Of a stretch of 64,000 bases of DNA, positions 24,282-33,358 are shown piece after piece. Source of the DNA: Allobosea sp. LC85 (GTDB taxonomy: Bacteria; Pseudomonadota; Alphaproteobacteria; Rhizobiales; Beijerinckiaceae); NCBI RefSeq assembly GCF_000735605.1, contig NZ_JPKG01000059.1, positions 124,001 to 188,000 on the forward strand. Direction: 5' to 3'. Made by a program: the position numbers and the translations under genes. Position 1 is the stretch's first letter. Every line of letters begins with the position of its first letter. Under the pieces are notes generated by a model. It did no database searches, had not been told where the DNA came from, and was given only the letters and a program-made list of their open reading frames with translations.

Positions 24282-25390
24282 CACGCGAAACTCAAAGTTC
24301 CGAGCACGGCCGTCTGACCGCTGGACAGGACAGGATCCGTCGCAGGCGTCACCAGCACATGGCGCTGCTCGCCGGTTGCGTTGGCGGCGGCCTGCCAGAG
24401 CCAGGAGCGAGAGAAGCTCGCCGGCGTGGCGAGGAAGGGCATGGAGGGGTGCAGCGTCGAGATCCCGGCGACGCGGGAATTCATAAAGAAGGTGTTCGCG
24501 ACTTCGGCCGCCACGGCCTGCTGTACCTCGGGCGTGGCAGGCGCCAGCCCGCTATAGGCGACATTGACCGGTACTGCCTCTGGAATGCGAACCACCGGCA
24601 GCCCCGCGCCCGGCCCGGTGGCACGCAACACAGACTCGACCAGTGCCCGCTCGGTTTCCAGCGGGATGCCGTTAGGGCGGGTCAGATCGAAAAACGGGTA
24701 GATCACGACCGTGCCGCGGCCATGGCCGAGAGGCTCGATGAAGGCCCGGGTCACGCCGGGGATGGCAAGCGTGTAGCGCAACCAGTCGCCGGGCGCTCCG
24801 GCATGGTCCGGGAAGGCCTTGGCGAAGAGCAACCGCGCCTTGTAGGCGTCATCCTGTTCAGGGTCGGCGCCGCCCCCCAGACCTGCGGCGGCGACAGCGA
24901 AGGTGGCCGGCCCGGTCAAGCCGGAAGAGGCGCCGAGCACCGTGCCGGCATCGCTGACACCGTTTGCGCCGGGCTCAATCGCCGTGACCTGGACCGTCGC
25001 CGTGCCCGTGCCTGCGAGCACGATGCCGGCATCGACCGAAAAGGTTTCGCCATCGGAGCGCAGCAACAGCGCGCCGGTCGCCAGTGTGATCGCGCCGGTT
25101 GCATTCACTGTGACCGGCCCACGCGCCGCAGCAGATCCCTTGCGCGGGACAGGGGGTTTCATCTCGGCGCCATGGCGATCGAGCTGGTCGGCGTCACAGG
25201 TCAGGATGAATCTCTGGTCGGCAGCCCAGGCGGCGAAACGGGAAAGTTCGAACAGGGAGCCTGCAATGACCTTCGCTGTGGGCTTCATGTTATTGCGGGC
25301 CAGCGCCGCGTCGGCACCGGGAAGGTTCGCATTGAAAGCCCGCTGCACATCCGTGACGTGCTGCGGCAGGCTCTTGGTTTGCCAAGCCAT
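24281..25390 (-). CDS. Baseplate J / Mu gp47-like wedge protein
   Basis: 369 residues. It has the Baseplate_J signature: repeated beta segments (GPVTVNATGAITLATGALLL, GTATVQVTAIEPGANGVSDAG), GGGADPEQDDAYKARLL and GVTRAFIEPLGHGRGTVVIY. It builds the wedges of the contractile-tail baseplate. Length is in the usual range (about 350-390). Coupled to both neighbours by 1-bp TGATG overlaps. Confidence 0.92.
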   Translation of the reverse strand: MAWQTKSLPQHVTDVQRAFNANLPGADAALARNNMKPTAKVIAGSLFELSRFAAWAADQRFILTCDADQLDRHGAEMKPPVPRKGSAAARGPVTVNATGAITLATGALLLRSDGETFSVDAGIVLAGTGTATVQVTAIEPGANGVSDAGTVLGASSGLTGPATFAVAAAGLGGGADPEQDDAYKARLLFAKAFPDHAGAPGDWLRYTLAIPGVTRAFIEPLGHGRGTVVIYPFFDLTRPNGIPLETERALVESVLRATGPGAGLPVVRIPEAVPVNVAYSGLAPATPEVQQAVAAEVANTFFMNSRVAGISTLHPSMPFLATPASFSRSWLWQAAANATGEQRHVLVTPATDPVLSSGQTAVLGTLSFA

Positions 25391-25917
25391 CAGATTTCAC
25401 TCCAAAGCCGGGCAAAGCGGCGGTCATAGGCGAGCGCGCCGTCGCGCCCGGTGATCTTCACATCGAGCCAGACACCGCGGCGCGGGGTCTCGATCAGCCC
25501 GCTGGTCACGCTGACGCTGGCCGCGACCTTGTCGCGGGTCAGCCAAGCCAGCGCCTCCTCGGCATAGATCCGGGCGAGCTCGGCGATTTCCTCGGTCGCG
25601 ACTTCGTTGCGCAGCAGCCAGAGATGGCTGCCGATTGCTTCCGCCACCTCGCCCTCAGCCGCGACGCCGTCGCCCCACCAGCCGCGCCGGTCAGCCACAT
25701 CCGGGCGCCAACCTTCCGGCGCGCGCTTGTCTGTGAAGAGAGAGATGATGACGGCCGATGCCAACTGCTCGGACGCATCCAACCCACCGGGATTGACCGG
25801 ATCGGCAGCAGGCGCGACGCGCCAGTCTCCGAGCTGCTCGGCCTCATCCCAGAAGGTCGACCAGAACAGGGCCGGCGCCGCCGCCTGTTCGCGGGTGATG
25901 GTGATTGGGTAGGTCAT
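25390..25917 (-). CDS. Baseplate protein, phage GP46 family
   Basis: 175 residues. LASAVIISLFTDKRAPEGWRPDVADRRGWWGD contains the family hallmark in which a short strand leads to DRRGWWGD, followed by IGSHLWLLRNEVATEEI and an arm (DVKITGRDGALAYDRRFARLW). GP46 proteins are small wedge components corresponding to T4 gp25/Mu gp46. The position between gp45-like and gp47-like genes confirms it. Confidence 0.9.
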   Translation of the reverse strand: MTYPITITREQAAAPALFWSTFWDEAEQLGDWRVAPAADPVNPGGLDASEQLASAVIISLFTDKRAPEGWRPDVADRRGWWGDGVAAEGEVAEAIGSHLWLLRNEVATEEIAELARIYAEEALAWLTRDKVAASVSVTSGLIETPRRGVWLDVKITGRDGALAYDRRFARLWSEI

Positions 25918-26438
25918 AGGATCGCGAAGACCTTGTCGGATGGCCCACCCTCAGTCAGGACGCGGTGGCCAGCTGGCCCGCCGAGATCGACGCGAGTGTC
26001 GGAAACGGTGACGGTCATTCCGTCCCGCTTAAGCGTGACCGTGCCGGCTTCGGCCTCGATCAGGACGTTGCCCGAGGAAGCCTTGACCTCGAACCCGCCC
26101 TGCACAGCGCGGACTTGCACGCCGTCCGCGCCCTTCGAAAAGATCGTGTTGCCCTTGTCGTCATAGAGCACAGCGGTGCCAGCGGGGATCGAGCGGGGGC
26201 GGCCGGAAGTCTCGAAGCCAATCGCCGTCAGGCGGTCAGACGAGCCATGTCTCAGGAATATGCCGACTGCGTCAGCGGGCGGATGTGAGGACAGGCCGTG
26301 TGGCTGGGCGCGCAGCACCTTGCTGAAGCTCTCGCCGGTGTAGCCTTTGAAATCGATCAGCTGGCCGTCGCCACTATCATCGACCTTCGCGACCTTCCCA
26401 CGCGAGACAGACGACGCCGCCCAGAACTCACTGGTCAT
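25914..26438 (-). CDS. Baseplate assembly protein V / Mu gp45-like spike
   Basis: 174 residues from ATG 26438. The N-terminal OB-like part (RGKVAKVDDSGDGQLIDFKGYTGE) and the C-terminal beta-helix-like segment (VKASSGNVLIEAEAGTVTLKRD) match Mu gp45/GpV, the membrane-piercing central spike. It overlaps the hub gene by 11 bp and gp46 by ATGA. Confidence 0.88.
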   Translation of the reverse strand: MTSEFWAASSVSRGKVAKVDDSGDGQLIDFKGYTGESFSKVLRAQPHGLSSHPPADAVGIFLRHGSSDRLTAIGFETSGRPRSIPAGTAVLYDDKGNTIFSKGADGVQVRAVQGGFEVKASSGNVLIEAEAGTVTLKRDGMTVTVSDTRVDLGGPAGHRVLTEGGPSDKVFAIL

Positions 26439-27537
26439 CAGCGCCAGCCTTGCCCATGTCCCACTGCGCGCCGGACTTGGCGCCCTTCGATTTCTTGCCG
26501 CCAAAGGCGCGGGCATCGACCAGGCTCAGGATCGTCCTGGTAAAACCGTTGTCGCCGCCCTGCTGCTCGAGCTTGACCGTCTTGATCATCATGTCCTGCA
26601 CCACGTCGAGCGAGGGGATTTCGGTGAAGACGAGCAGCCCGGGCGTCCAGATCCTGCCCGACGTGTCGCGCCAGCCGGGAACAGTGACCTCGCAGGTCGT
26701 GCCCTCGCCGGCGGCGCGATCGCGGTGCCATTGCGCCCGCTTGCGCGCATCCTGCTGACGGATCTGCTCGGGCGGCGCGATGACGCGCAACCGGTTCGCC
26801 CGCCCACCTTCATCACTCGCCTGGCCCTCGACCTGCAGCTCCTCGGAGCTGTAGCCGTCCGGCGCCTGGGCACGGACCTTGACCTTGCCGAAGCGTTTGC
26901 TGTCGTCATGCACGGCCGAGGCGTCGAGGACGTTGCCGCCCTCGGTCAGTTCCCCGGCATGGCGCTTCTCGCCAGCCTTCTGAAGCTTGAGATTGCCTTC
27001 CGGCGTGTCGCCGATCGAGAAGGCATCGGCGCGGGCGTAGCGCTCCAGCGCCGTGAAAACGGTCTCGCCGGGCCGCAGCCTGAACAAAGGCCTCCGATCG
27101 AGACGCAGATCCGTCTCGACCGTGACGACATGCTTGCCAGCCAGAGGCGTGAAGATATCGACGGCGTCCTTGTCGCGAAACTCGCTGCTTTCATGATCGG
27201 CCGAGGAATCGACTACGTCGCCGGTCTTCGAGCGGCCTGAGATCGACATCTCCGCCTCGCTCTCGCCCAATCGGGGCGAGCGCTTTTCGACATGACCGGT
27301 CAGGATCAGGTCGCCGGCTGTGTCCTGCCCGAAGGCGATGCCGTCACTGGCGGCCGCGTGGATCGTCACGGGCGGCGAATTGCGAAGGGTCCGAAGCAGC
27401 TGGGCCTGGCTCATGCCGGGCTGCTTGACCTTGGTCTCGAAGCTGCGCGCCGCCTGGTCCATGCCGATCTCGATCGCGATCGTGATCGGGCGCAGCACAA
27501 GGCCCGCCGTCTTCAGCGTGATGATTTCGAAGGGCAT
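26428..27537 (-). CDS. Baseplate hub protein, Mu gp44/GpP-like
   Basis: 369 residues. The central region RLDRRPLFRLRPGETVFTALERYARADAFSIGDTPEGNL and the C-terminal RIWTPGLLVFTEIPSLDVVQDMMIKTVKLEQQ are typical of Mu gp44 (GpP) hub proteins, the trimeric ring under the tube on which the spike sits. It lies between the DNA-circularisation and spike genes, as in Mu. Confidence 0.87.
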   Translation of the reverse strand: MPFEIITLKTAGLVLRPITIAIEIGMDQAARSFETKVKQPGMSQAQLLRTLRNSPPVTIHAAASDGIAFGQDTAGDLILTGHVEKRSPRLGESEAEMSISGRSKTGDVVDSSADHESSEFRDKDAVDIFTPLAGKHVVTVETDLRLDRRPLFRLRPGETVFTALERYARADAFSIGDTPEGNLKLQKAGEKRHAGELTEGGNVLDASAVHDDSKRFGKVKVRAQAPDGYSSEELQVEGQASDEGGRANRLRVIAPPEQIRQQDARKRAQWHRDRAAGEGTTCEVTVPGWRDTSGRIWTPGLLVFTEIPSLDVVQDMMIKTVKLEQQGGDNGFTRTILSLVDARAFGGKKSKGAKSGAQWDMGKAGADDQ

Positions 27538-27591
27538 GTCAGGGGCCCCGGCGCAGCGGGTTGGAGGGCGGCGCGGAGCCGGGGAAGACGA

Positions 27592-28782
27592 TCAGGCCGC
27601 GAGGGCGTCTAAACTCTCGGGCATGCTCGCCGGGTTGAACGCCCCTGCCCGCCTGGCCAGTTCCTCGGCGCGGGTCGGGTCGGCATAAAGCCGCCATGCC
27701 CACCAGAGCGAGGGCATCCGCGCCGGTACCGACACATGGATGATCGGCGCGAGATCGGCTTCGCGGCGTGTCACCAGCTCGGCGAGCACGCCCTTCATCG
27801 CGGAGAGCTCGCGGGCGAGGTCGAGCCCGGCACGGCCGATGCGGGCGAGCGCATCATCGAACACAGCCGCGGCGACTGCGCGCGCCGTGAGCGCGGCCGG
27901 GCGGTCGGCATAGACGCGCCTGGCCATGCCTTCCCCCAGGGCGAGCGCCCGGGCTGAGGCCGTCAGGGCGACGGCCTCAGTAGCATTGGCTGCAATCACC
28001 AGCGCCGTGCCGCGGCTGACCTGTGCCGGAAGGGGATCGGCGGGTGGGCCAAGAGCAACGATCGTCTGGGCCAGGATAGCCGGATCGGAAGCGTCGCCAA
28101 GAGCAACAGCGGTCGCGGCCAGTGCCAGGCCGAAGCCACCGGGATCATTCACGAAGCCAGCGAGCGCCGTCTCGGCAGCGGCAAAGGCCGGCGCCACGGC
28201 TGCAAGGCTTTCCGGTGACAACCGGCTCGCCTCGCGCAACGCCACCATGTCGCCGAGCGAGCCGGCCGCGGCCGTCACGGCCTGATCGAGAACCGGCGAG
28301 GGCTGACCGGCGAGCGTGAAGGTCGCGCCGGCAAATCCTCCGAGTGCCGCGCAGGCGAGACCCGCAAGCGCATAGACCTGGTTCTCCAGGGCGTTGGCCG
28401 AGAGCGAAAGGCCGAAGAGCTCGGGCTCGGCGACGGCCTCGAGCGAGACCGCGACAAAACCGAGCTTGTCCTTGCGGAATTCCCGCGTCGCCTTGGTCAC
28501 GCGAACGAAGGCGGGGCCGCTGTCCGGCAGCACCAGCACGCCGCGATGGCTGTTCTCCGCCATCGCAAGCAGGGCTGCGGCACGGACCAGGCAGAGATCA
28601 CCGGTCAGATAGGCCTCGACCTCAAATTTACGTGCCGCCGGGCCGAAACTCTCATTGATATGCAGCCCGTTCGGGATACCGGTGGTTGAAACCCGGTGCC
28701 CGGCCTCGATCGAACCGGTCTCAACATAGAAACCCTGCCCGCCAAACGAGGCCCGGCGCAGGCGCTTCGTCCAATCGGTCAT
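27592..28782 (-). CDS. DNA circularisation N-terminal-domain protein (Mu gp43/GpN-like)
   Basis: 396 residues. The N-terminal RASFGGQGFYVETGSIEAGHRV plus ARKFEVEAYLTGD form the DNA_circ_N domain found in Mu GpN, a tail-tip protein once thought to circularise DNA. The rest is an alanine-rich helical region. It couples by ATGA to the tape measure gene and precedes the hub gene. Confidence 0.87.
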   Translation of the reverse strand: MTDWTKRLRRASFGGQGFYVETGSIEAGHRVSTTGIPNGLHINESFGPAARKFEVEAYLTGDLCLVRAAALLAMAENSHRGVLVLPDSGPAFVRVTKATREFRKDKLGFVAVSLEAVAEPELFGLSLSANALENQVYALAGLACAALGGFAGATFTLAGQPSPVLDQAVTAAAGSLGDMVALREASRLSPESLAAVAPAFAAAETALAGFVNDPGGFGLALAATAVALGDASDPAILAQTIVALGPPADPLPAQVSRGTALVIAANATEAVALTASARALALGEGMARRVYADRPAALTARAVAAAVFDDALARIGRAGLDLARELSAMKGVLAELVTRREADLAPIIHVSVPARMPSLWWAWRLYADPTRAEELARRAGAFNPASMPESLDALAA

Positions 28783-30710
28783 TGCACCTCCGGCATGCTC
28801 TTCCCCGTGTTGAAACCACCCAGCCCAAGCGACGGCACCTTCAATCCCTGGAGCCGTTGCGCCAGGCGAGCGACGGCGGCCTCGAGGGCCTGGACCTCGC
28901 TCAGTCCGATGCCAAGGCCGGAGCTGATCTGATTGCCCGCGCTATGGGCGGCCGGCCCGAGCAGATCGAAGCTGGATTTTACAGCCTCTGACTTTGAGCG
29001 GACCTCGTCCAAAGGCTGGACCGGGAAGGTGGCCAGGCCCAGCCCTTGCGGCCGCACCGGCGGCAGAACCGGACCACGCCCTTTGCTCGGAAAGGCCGCA
29101 CCACGGCGGGCTTCGCGCGCCGCCTCATGCACGCCATCGAATTCTGGCGACGAGCTGGTCAGGGTCGGGGTCGGAAGTGGTCCGGTCCGACGGATCTGAT
29201 CACGCGACCAGGCGTCGTCGTAACCCGACAGCTCCTTGCGGAACCGCGCCATGTTGACCTTGTCGAAATAGGACAAGGGCTGCTTTCTCGCCTTCTGTTC
29301 CAGCTTCGAAAGCGCTTCGGCGGTGGCGCCCCGGCTGGTGTCGCCGATCAGCCAGTCGAAATATCCGCCCTGGTTGGGATTGGCGATGCCGTTGAGCTTC
29401 TGCTCGTCGGCGCTGCGCTCTCCCATCTCGGCAAAGTTTTTCCGCCCCTCGGTCAGATCGTTGCCGACGGCCTCGACGAAGTCTCTAGCCACGGATTTGA
29501 CCGCAGCGCCGGCTCCGCCTTTTCGAGCGGCCTCGGCCGCGCGTTCCATCGCTTGCGCCAGGGCATCGATATTGTTCGCACCTGTCTGCAGCATGGGCGA
29601 GGCCGCCTCGGCAGCGAGCGAGCCAAGCGAGGACTTCGCGCGGTCAGACGCCTCGCTGAAGCGATCCAGCGTTGCCTGGGTATCGTCGCTGATGCGCAGG
29701 AAATCCTTGTCGATTGTGCCTTTGGAGCCTTTCAGCTGCTCGCGCATCTCCAGCATCTTCTGCATGCCGGCGAGCAGCGGCCGCATGCCGCGCTGCACCT
29801 CCATATCCTTGAAGAGCTGCGGAACCTTGGAAAGGTCGCCCTTCAGGGCCTTGTTCGACATCTCGATGAAGACATCGGTCAGATCCTTGCCTTCCTTGCG
29901 GGCTTTCGCCATCGCCTTTGGCAGGTCGACGCCCATTTCCTTGAAGTTCTTGACCGTCTCTTCCGATTCCATCTTCGAAAAGATGTTCTGAGCCGAGGCA
30001 GCCGCCTCCTCCGCCGTGCCGGTACCGCCGCGAATGACCTGGAGCATCGCGACCAGGTTGCGCAGACCTTCCTGCCCGCTCTTGCCGATCGCCTTATAGG
30101 CCGGCAGCATCGAAGGCAGATAGCGCGCCATGTCCTTCAGCTCGAACTTTCCGAGCTTGCCGCCCATGGCGAGCGTGTCCTGCGCCTCGGCCAGCCCCTC
30201 GATCGAGATCTTCATATGGTCGAGGAGAGAGGTCGAAGAATTCGCGATCTCTTCGACCCCGGCGCCCGAAGCCTGTGCCGTCCGCATGACCGACGGCATC
30301 ATCTTCATGGATTCTGTGAATTCACGACCGGACGCCGTGATGGCATCGAGACCCTTCTGAGCCGGATCGAACAAGGTTGCCGTGTCGCGGGCGAGATTGC
30401 GCAGCTCCTCGGTGCCGCGGCGGGTCTGCTCGACCGTCGCATCGCCGGTGATGCCCGTGCGCGCCATGGCGCGATCGACCTCGGCGAAACGCTTGGTCGC
30501 CTCCTTCACGCCGTTGATGGCGGAGAAACCGCCGAAACCCGCCGACGCGGTCACAGCCATCCGCGCCATAGCGGAACCGATGGCGGAGAAGCCGCGGGTC
30601 TGAGTGCGGCGGAAACTCTCAAGATCACGCGACGCCGCGGCAAGACCGGGGCGCAGCTTGTTCTGCGCCGTGATCGTCGCCTCGACGCGCGCGACATTGG
30701 CCATGGTCAT
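28779..30710 (-). CDS. Tail tape measure protein
   Basis: 643 residues, long and helical, with FAEVDRAMARTGITGDATVEQTRRGT and a TP901-type core (LFDPAQKGLDAITASG, TSLLDHMKISIEGLAEAQDT). It sets tail length; 643 residues predicts a tail of very roughly 90-100 nm by the usual 0.15 nm per residue rule. The start codon overlaps the stop of the frameshifted chaperone (ATGA), the usual arrangement. No lytic domain is seen. Confidence 0.9.
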   Translation of the reverse strand: MTMANVARVEATITAQNKLRPGLAAASRDLESFRRTQTRGFSAIGSAMARMAVTASAGFGGFSAINGVKEATKRFAEVDRAMARTGITGDATVEQTRRGTEELRNLARDTATLFDPAQKGLDAITASGREFTESMKMMPSVMRTAQASGAGVEEIANSSTSLLDHMKISIEGLAEAQDTLAMGGKLGKFELKDMARYLPSMLPAYKAIGKSGQEGLRNLVAMLQVIRGGTGTAEEAAASAQNIFSKMESEETVKNFKEMGVDLPKAMAKARKEGKDLTDVFIEMSNKALKGDLSKVPQLFKDMEVQRGMRPLLAGMQKMLEMREQLKGSKGTIDKDFLRISDDTQATLDRFSEASDRAKSSLGSLAAEAASPMLQTGANNIDALAQAMERAAEAARKGGAGAAVKSVARDFVEAVGNDLTEGRKNFAEMGERSADEQKLNGIANPNQGGYFDWLIGDTSRGATAEALSKLEQKARKQPLSYFDKVNMARFRKELSGYDDAWSRDQIRRTGPLPTPTLTSSSPEFDGVHEAAREARRGAAFPSKGRGPVLPPVRPQGLGLATFPVQPLDEVRSKSEAVKSSFDLLGPAAHSAGNQISSGLGIGLSEVQALEAAVARLAQRLQGLKVPSLGLGGFNTGKSMPEVQ

Positions 30711-31146
30711 TCATCCCAAAGATAATCGGTGACGAGCACGAGTTCGCGCAATGTCATGGCGAAGAGCGCAGGCGGCGGCGTGCCGCCTCGGATCATGGCG
30801 CGGATGCGGCTCTTAACCGTGTCCGCGCGCTCTGAAAAAAACCGAGGATCGCGTCCTCGATCAGCAGACCGAGCGTGACATCGCGCTCGCGGCCGACGAC
30901 ATCGGCATCGTGCCCATCGATCAGCCGCGCAAACCAGAGCTTGAGCTTGTCGCGTTCGACCACCTTCGTGCCGTTGCCATCGGAATCGAACACCCAGGTC
31001 AGCGGGTCGCCGATCTCGATCGTGTCGAACACGGTCGGCTGGCGGAGTACCAGGCAACCCTTCGGCTCGGCAAAATGCATGATCGGCGCGGCGAAATGGA
31101 TGCGGACCGAGCCATCCGGCATATCCTCGCGACGCGCGAGGCTCAC
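30707..31146 (-). CDS. Tail assembly chaperone, -1 frameshift fusion product
   Basis: A T-TTT-TTT slippery heptamer (minus strand, 30841-30835) lies in frame as GGT TTT TTT CAG. Slipping back one base continues as SERADTVKSRIRAMIRGG...TLRELVLVTDYLWDE to the stop at 30707, giving a 146-residue fusion. This second frame has no start of its own, is protein-like, and ends over the tape measure start. It mirrors G/GT in lambda and E/E' in P2. Confidence 0.82.
30793..31146 (-). CDS. Tail assembly chaperone, short form (gp41/E-like)
   Basis: 117 residues when read without frameshift. IHFAAPIMHFAEPKGCLVLRQPTVFDTIEIGDP and GRERDVTLGLLIEDAILGFF match the Mu gp41/P2 E tail assembly chaperone group. It coats the tape measure during tail building. 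Its last 13 residues lie beyond the slippery run. The long form is given at 30707-31146. Confidence 0.83.
   Translation of the reverse strand: MSLARREDMPDGSVRIHFAAPIMHFAEPKGCLVLRQPTVFDTIEIGDPLTWVFDSDGNGTKVVERDKLKLWFARLIDGHDADVVGRERDVTLGLLIEDAILGFFQSARTRLRAASAP
30835..30841 (-). promoter_or_regulatory. Programmed -1 ribosomal frameshift site
   Basis: Seven T residues on the coding strand in the X-XXY-YYZ phase (T TTT TTT), the only such run in this coding region, at the exact point where the two chaperone frames overlap. Confidence 0.8.
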
Positions 31147-31526
31147 CGGCGCGTCTCCAGATAGCCTTCGGAGACGCCGGAGACGCCGGAGGCCTCTCCC
31201 GTCAGGCCGTCGACCTGAGGATCGCCGATCACAGAGGCCCGGGTGTAGGTACGATCGACCTTTTCAGTGTCGTGCAGGAAGGTGAAGTCGACCTTGTCTA
31301 GCTTGAAGATCGCGGCCCAATCGATCGGGTTGCCTTCCGTATCCTTCCCCTTCAGCGCCACGCCGAAACGATAGCCTTGGGGTGAGAAGGTCCGATCGAT
31401 CGAGCCGTCGTGATTGGCCACGGCCTCGGCGCTGAGATTGTGGGGATTGTAGGTCAGGGAGCCGCGAACCGAGAGGTTCTGGCCCGTGGGCAGGCGGAAT
31501 TTGATCAGGCCGCCGAAATCGGACAT
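31143..31526 (-). CDS. Tail tube protein (Mu gpM-like)
   Basis: 127 residues. GGLIKFRLPTGQNLSVRGSLTYNPHN is the opening of the Mu gpM/P2 FII-like tube family, with FSPQGYRFGVALKGKDTEG and the beta-rich core after it. It polymerises into the inner tube of the contractile tail. It follows the sheath gene as expected and overlaps the chaperone by ATGA. Confidence 0.9.
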   Translation of the reverse strand: MSDFGGLIKFRLPTGQNLSVRGSLTYNPHNLSAEAVANHDGSIDRTFSPQGYRFGVALKGKDTEGNPIDWAAIFKLDKVDFTFLHDTEKVDRTYTRASVIGDPQVDGLTGEASGVSGVSEGYLETRR

Positions 31527-31559
31527 GGCGCGGGCTCCGGATGATCAGGGGAAAGAGGA

Positions 31560-31583
31560 GCCCGCCGCTCTTGCGCGGCGGGC
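31560..31583 (-). terminator. Hairpin after the sheath gene
   Basis: GCCCGCCGC and GCGGCGGGC pair perfectly (9 bp) around a 6-nt loop. On the minus strand it is followed by TCCTCTTTCC. It sits between the highly expressed sheath and tube genes and shares its stem sequence with the hairpin after the capsid gene, so partial termination is likely. Confidence 0.6.
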
Positions 31584-31603
31584 AGTGCAGGCGGCGTCCG
31601 TGG

Positions 31604-33112
31604 TTACGCCGCGCTCGGATACTGCGCGTAGATCGTCGCGTTGGCGGCGAGGATGTCGAGCGGGTTCACCCGGTCGAGGTCCATACCGATATTGACGCGG
31701 GCCGAGTTGGCCTTGTCGCGCTCGACCTTCACTCGCTTGGCGAACTCGGCCTTGTTCTCGAACAGGCCGCGGTCGACCAGATCGCCATAGAGCGCGATGC
31801 AATCGGCCTTGATATCGGCAGGCGTCGAGATCGCCGGCAGGTTCGCCGGGTTGGCGTCGGCGATTGCCTTGTTGGCATGGCGCTGGGCGAGGCCGGCGCG
31901 CATATAGCGCAGCCCGTGCATCACCTGGGCGATCGCCTGAATGTCACGGAACACCGTATCGGGCATGCCCTGCGCATTCACGCCCTGCATCGTGATCATC
32001 TTATCGACAACCACCTGGCCGGCGCCGTTGACCTTCCAGGTCGACATTCGCGAACCGTTCAGCGTGTTGCGCACCGCATAGTTCGGCCAGAGCGAGCGAT
32101 CGCGCGGCGGACGCACATCCTCGAGCACGAGGTCGCTCATGTTGCGCGAGGCATTGCCGCCGACATCGTCGGCCAGCCAAGGCAACTGACGCGCGACGTA
32201 TTGGGCAAGCCATTCCCAGCTCGGCGTCGGCGAGGCGACGCGGGCGAGCGCCGTGGTGTGGCGGCCATTGCGGGCAAGGCCATAGGTCGTCTGAGCGCCG
32301 GTATTACCGGTGTTGACTGTGAGATAATGGCCGTAGAGCTGCGTGTTCCAGGCCCAACGGCCGGAGATATCCGACAAAGCCGTCTCGGCCGCGTCGAGAT
32401 TGGCCGTATCGCCGAAGGGCGAGATGATCCAGTCGAAGGGCTCGTCACCCAGCGCGGCGAGCGAGGCCGCAACCGAAGCCGTGCCGGTTGCGGGGACCGT
32501 CTGCGCCACCGTGATGCGCCCGGCCGGGCCAAGGATATTGCCGGCGAGGTTCGGATCGGAGGTGATTTCCAGCTCGTTCATCGTCGTGCCGGCATGGCGC
32601 GCCGTCAGCGTCACGACATTCGTCGCGGCCGTCGCGGTGACCGGCAGATAGGCCATGGTCAACGGATCGACGAAGGCGTTGATCGCAGCGGCCAGGCTGG
32701 TGGCGACCTGGTCATCCGTCGCGCCGGCAGCGACGTTGAGCCGAACCTTGCGACCGGCAATCTCGAGCACGCCATCGCCACCGGAGGCCGGCAGTGCGCC
32801 GACCGTCACGGTCCAGGCGCCGGGCGTTCCGGTGATCGGGATGGCCGAAACCCAAATTTCATGCACCGGCGCCGCGCGGCGAGCGACGCGGAAGGCTTCG
32901 TAAAGCTGCGAGCCGGGGCCCGCGAGCGCCGCCGCCTCGGCGAAGGTCGTGCACAGCGTCAGCGTATCGCTGGCCAGCGAACCGGCTGCCGACTTGTGGC
33001 CGAGGATCAGGCCGCGCGACTTCGATTCATACTGGCCACCGGAATTGACCTCGAAGAAATTGCCGGGGGCAATGAGGCCGGCGCCCGGAATGAAATTGAA
33101 CAGGACGCCCAT
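31604..33112 (-). CDS. Tail sheath protein (Mu gpL-like)
   Basis: 502 residues. It has the typical start (PGNFFEVNSGGQY), a variable mid-domain, and the conserved C-terminal region WNTQLYGHYLTVNTGN..., SPSWEWLAQYVARQLPWLADDV-like and DVRPPRDRSLW of gpL sheath proteins. It forms the contractile sheath, which shows that the virion is a myovirus. Length matches Mu gpL (495). Confidence 0.92.
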   Translation of the reverse strand: MGVLFNFIPGAGLIAPGNFFEVNSGGQYESKSRGLILGHKSAAGSLASDTLTLCTTFAEAAALAGPGSQLYEAFRVARRAAPVHEIWVSAIPITGTPGAWTVTVGALPASGGDGVLEIAGRKVRLNVAAGATDDQVATSLAAAINAFVDPLTMAYLPVTATAATNVVTLTARHAGTTMNELEITSDPNLAGNILGPAGRITVAQTVPATGTASVAASLAALGDEPFDWIISPFGDTANLDAAETALSDISGRWAWNTQLYGHYLTVNTGNTGAQTTYGLARNGRHTTALARVASPTPSWEWLAQYVARQLPWLADDVGGNASRNMSDLVLEDVRPPRDRSLWPNYAVRNTLNGSRMSTWKVNGAGQVVVDKMITMQGVNAQGMPDTVFRDIQAIAQVMHGLRYMRAGLAQRHANKAIADANPANLPAISTPADIKADCIALYGDLVDRGLFENKAEFAKRVKVERDKANSARVNIGMDLDRVNPLDILAANATIYAQYPSAA

Positions 33113-33143
33113 CGGCGGCTCTCCTTACGGGAAAGAAGGGGGA

Positions 33144-33347
33144 TCAGGCTTTCGACTTGCCGGAGGATTTCTCCGGCTCAGGATCGGCAGGCGGTTCGAT
33201 CAGCGTCTTGTCGGCGACCAGCGCCGCCCAGAACGGATCGATGATCGAGACCTCGAAGGGCTCAAGGCCAACGAACTGACCGGGCACGCCGGGAAACGGC
33301 ACTCGCGCCGACGCATCCGCCAGGATGACGGTCTTTCTCAGGCTCAT
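33144..33347 (-). CDS. DUF2635-like protein (Mu gp38 position)
   Basis: 67 residues with VPFPGVPGQFVGLEPFEVSII and a lysine-rich tail. Small DUF2635 proteins occupy this position, immediately before the sheath, in Mu-like tails. The exact role in the tail or neck is unknown. Confidence 0.75.
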   Translation of the reverse strand: MSLRKTVILADASARVPFPGVPGQFVGLEPFEVSIIDPFWAALVADKTLIEPPADPEPEKSSGKSKA

Positions 33348-33358
33348 GCTGGCCTCGC

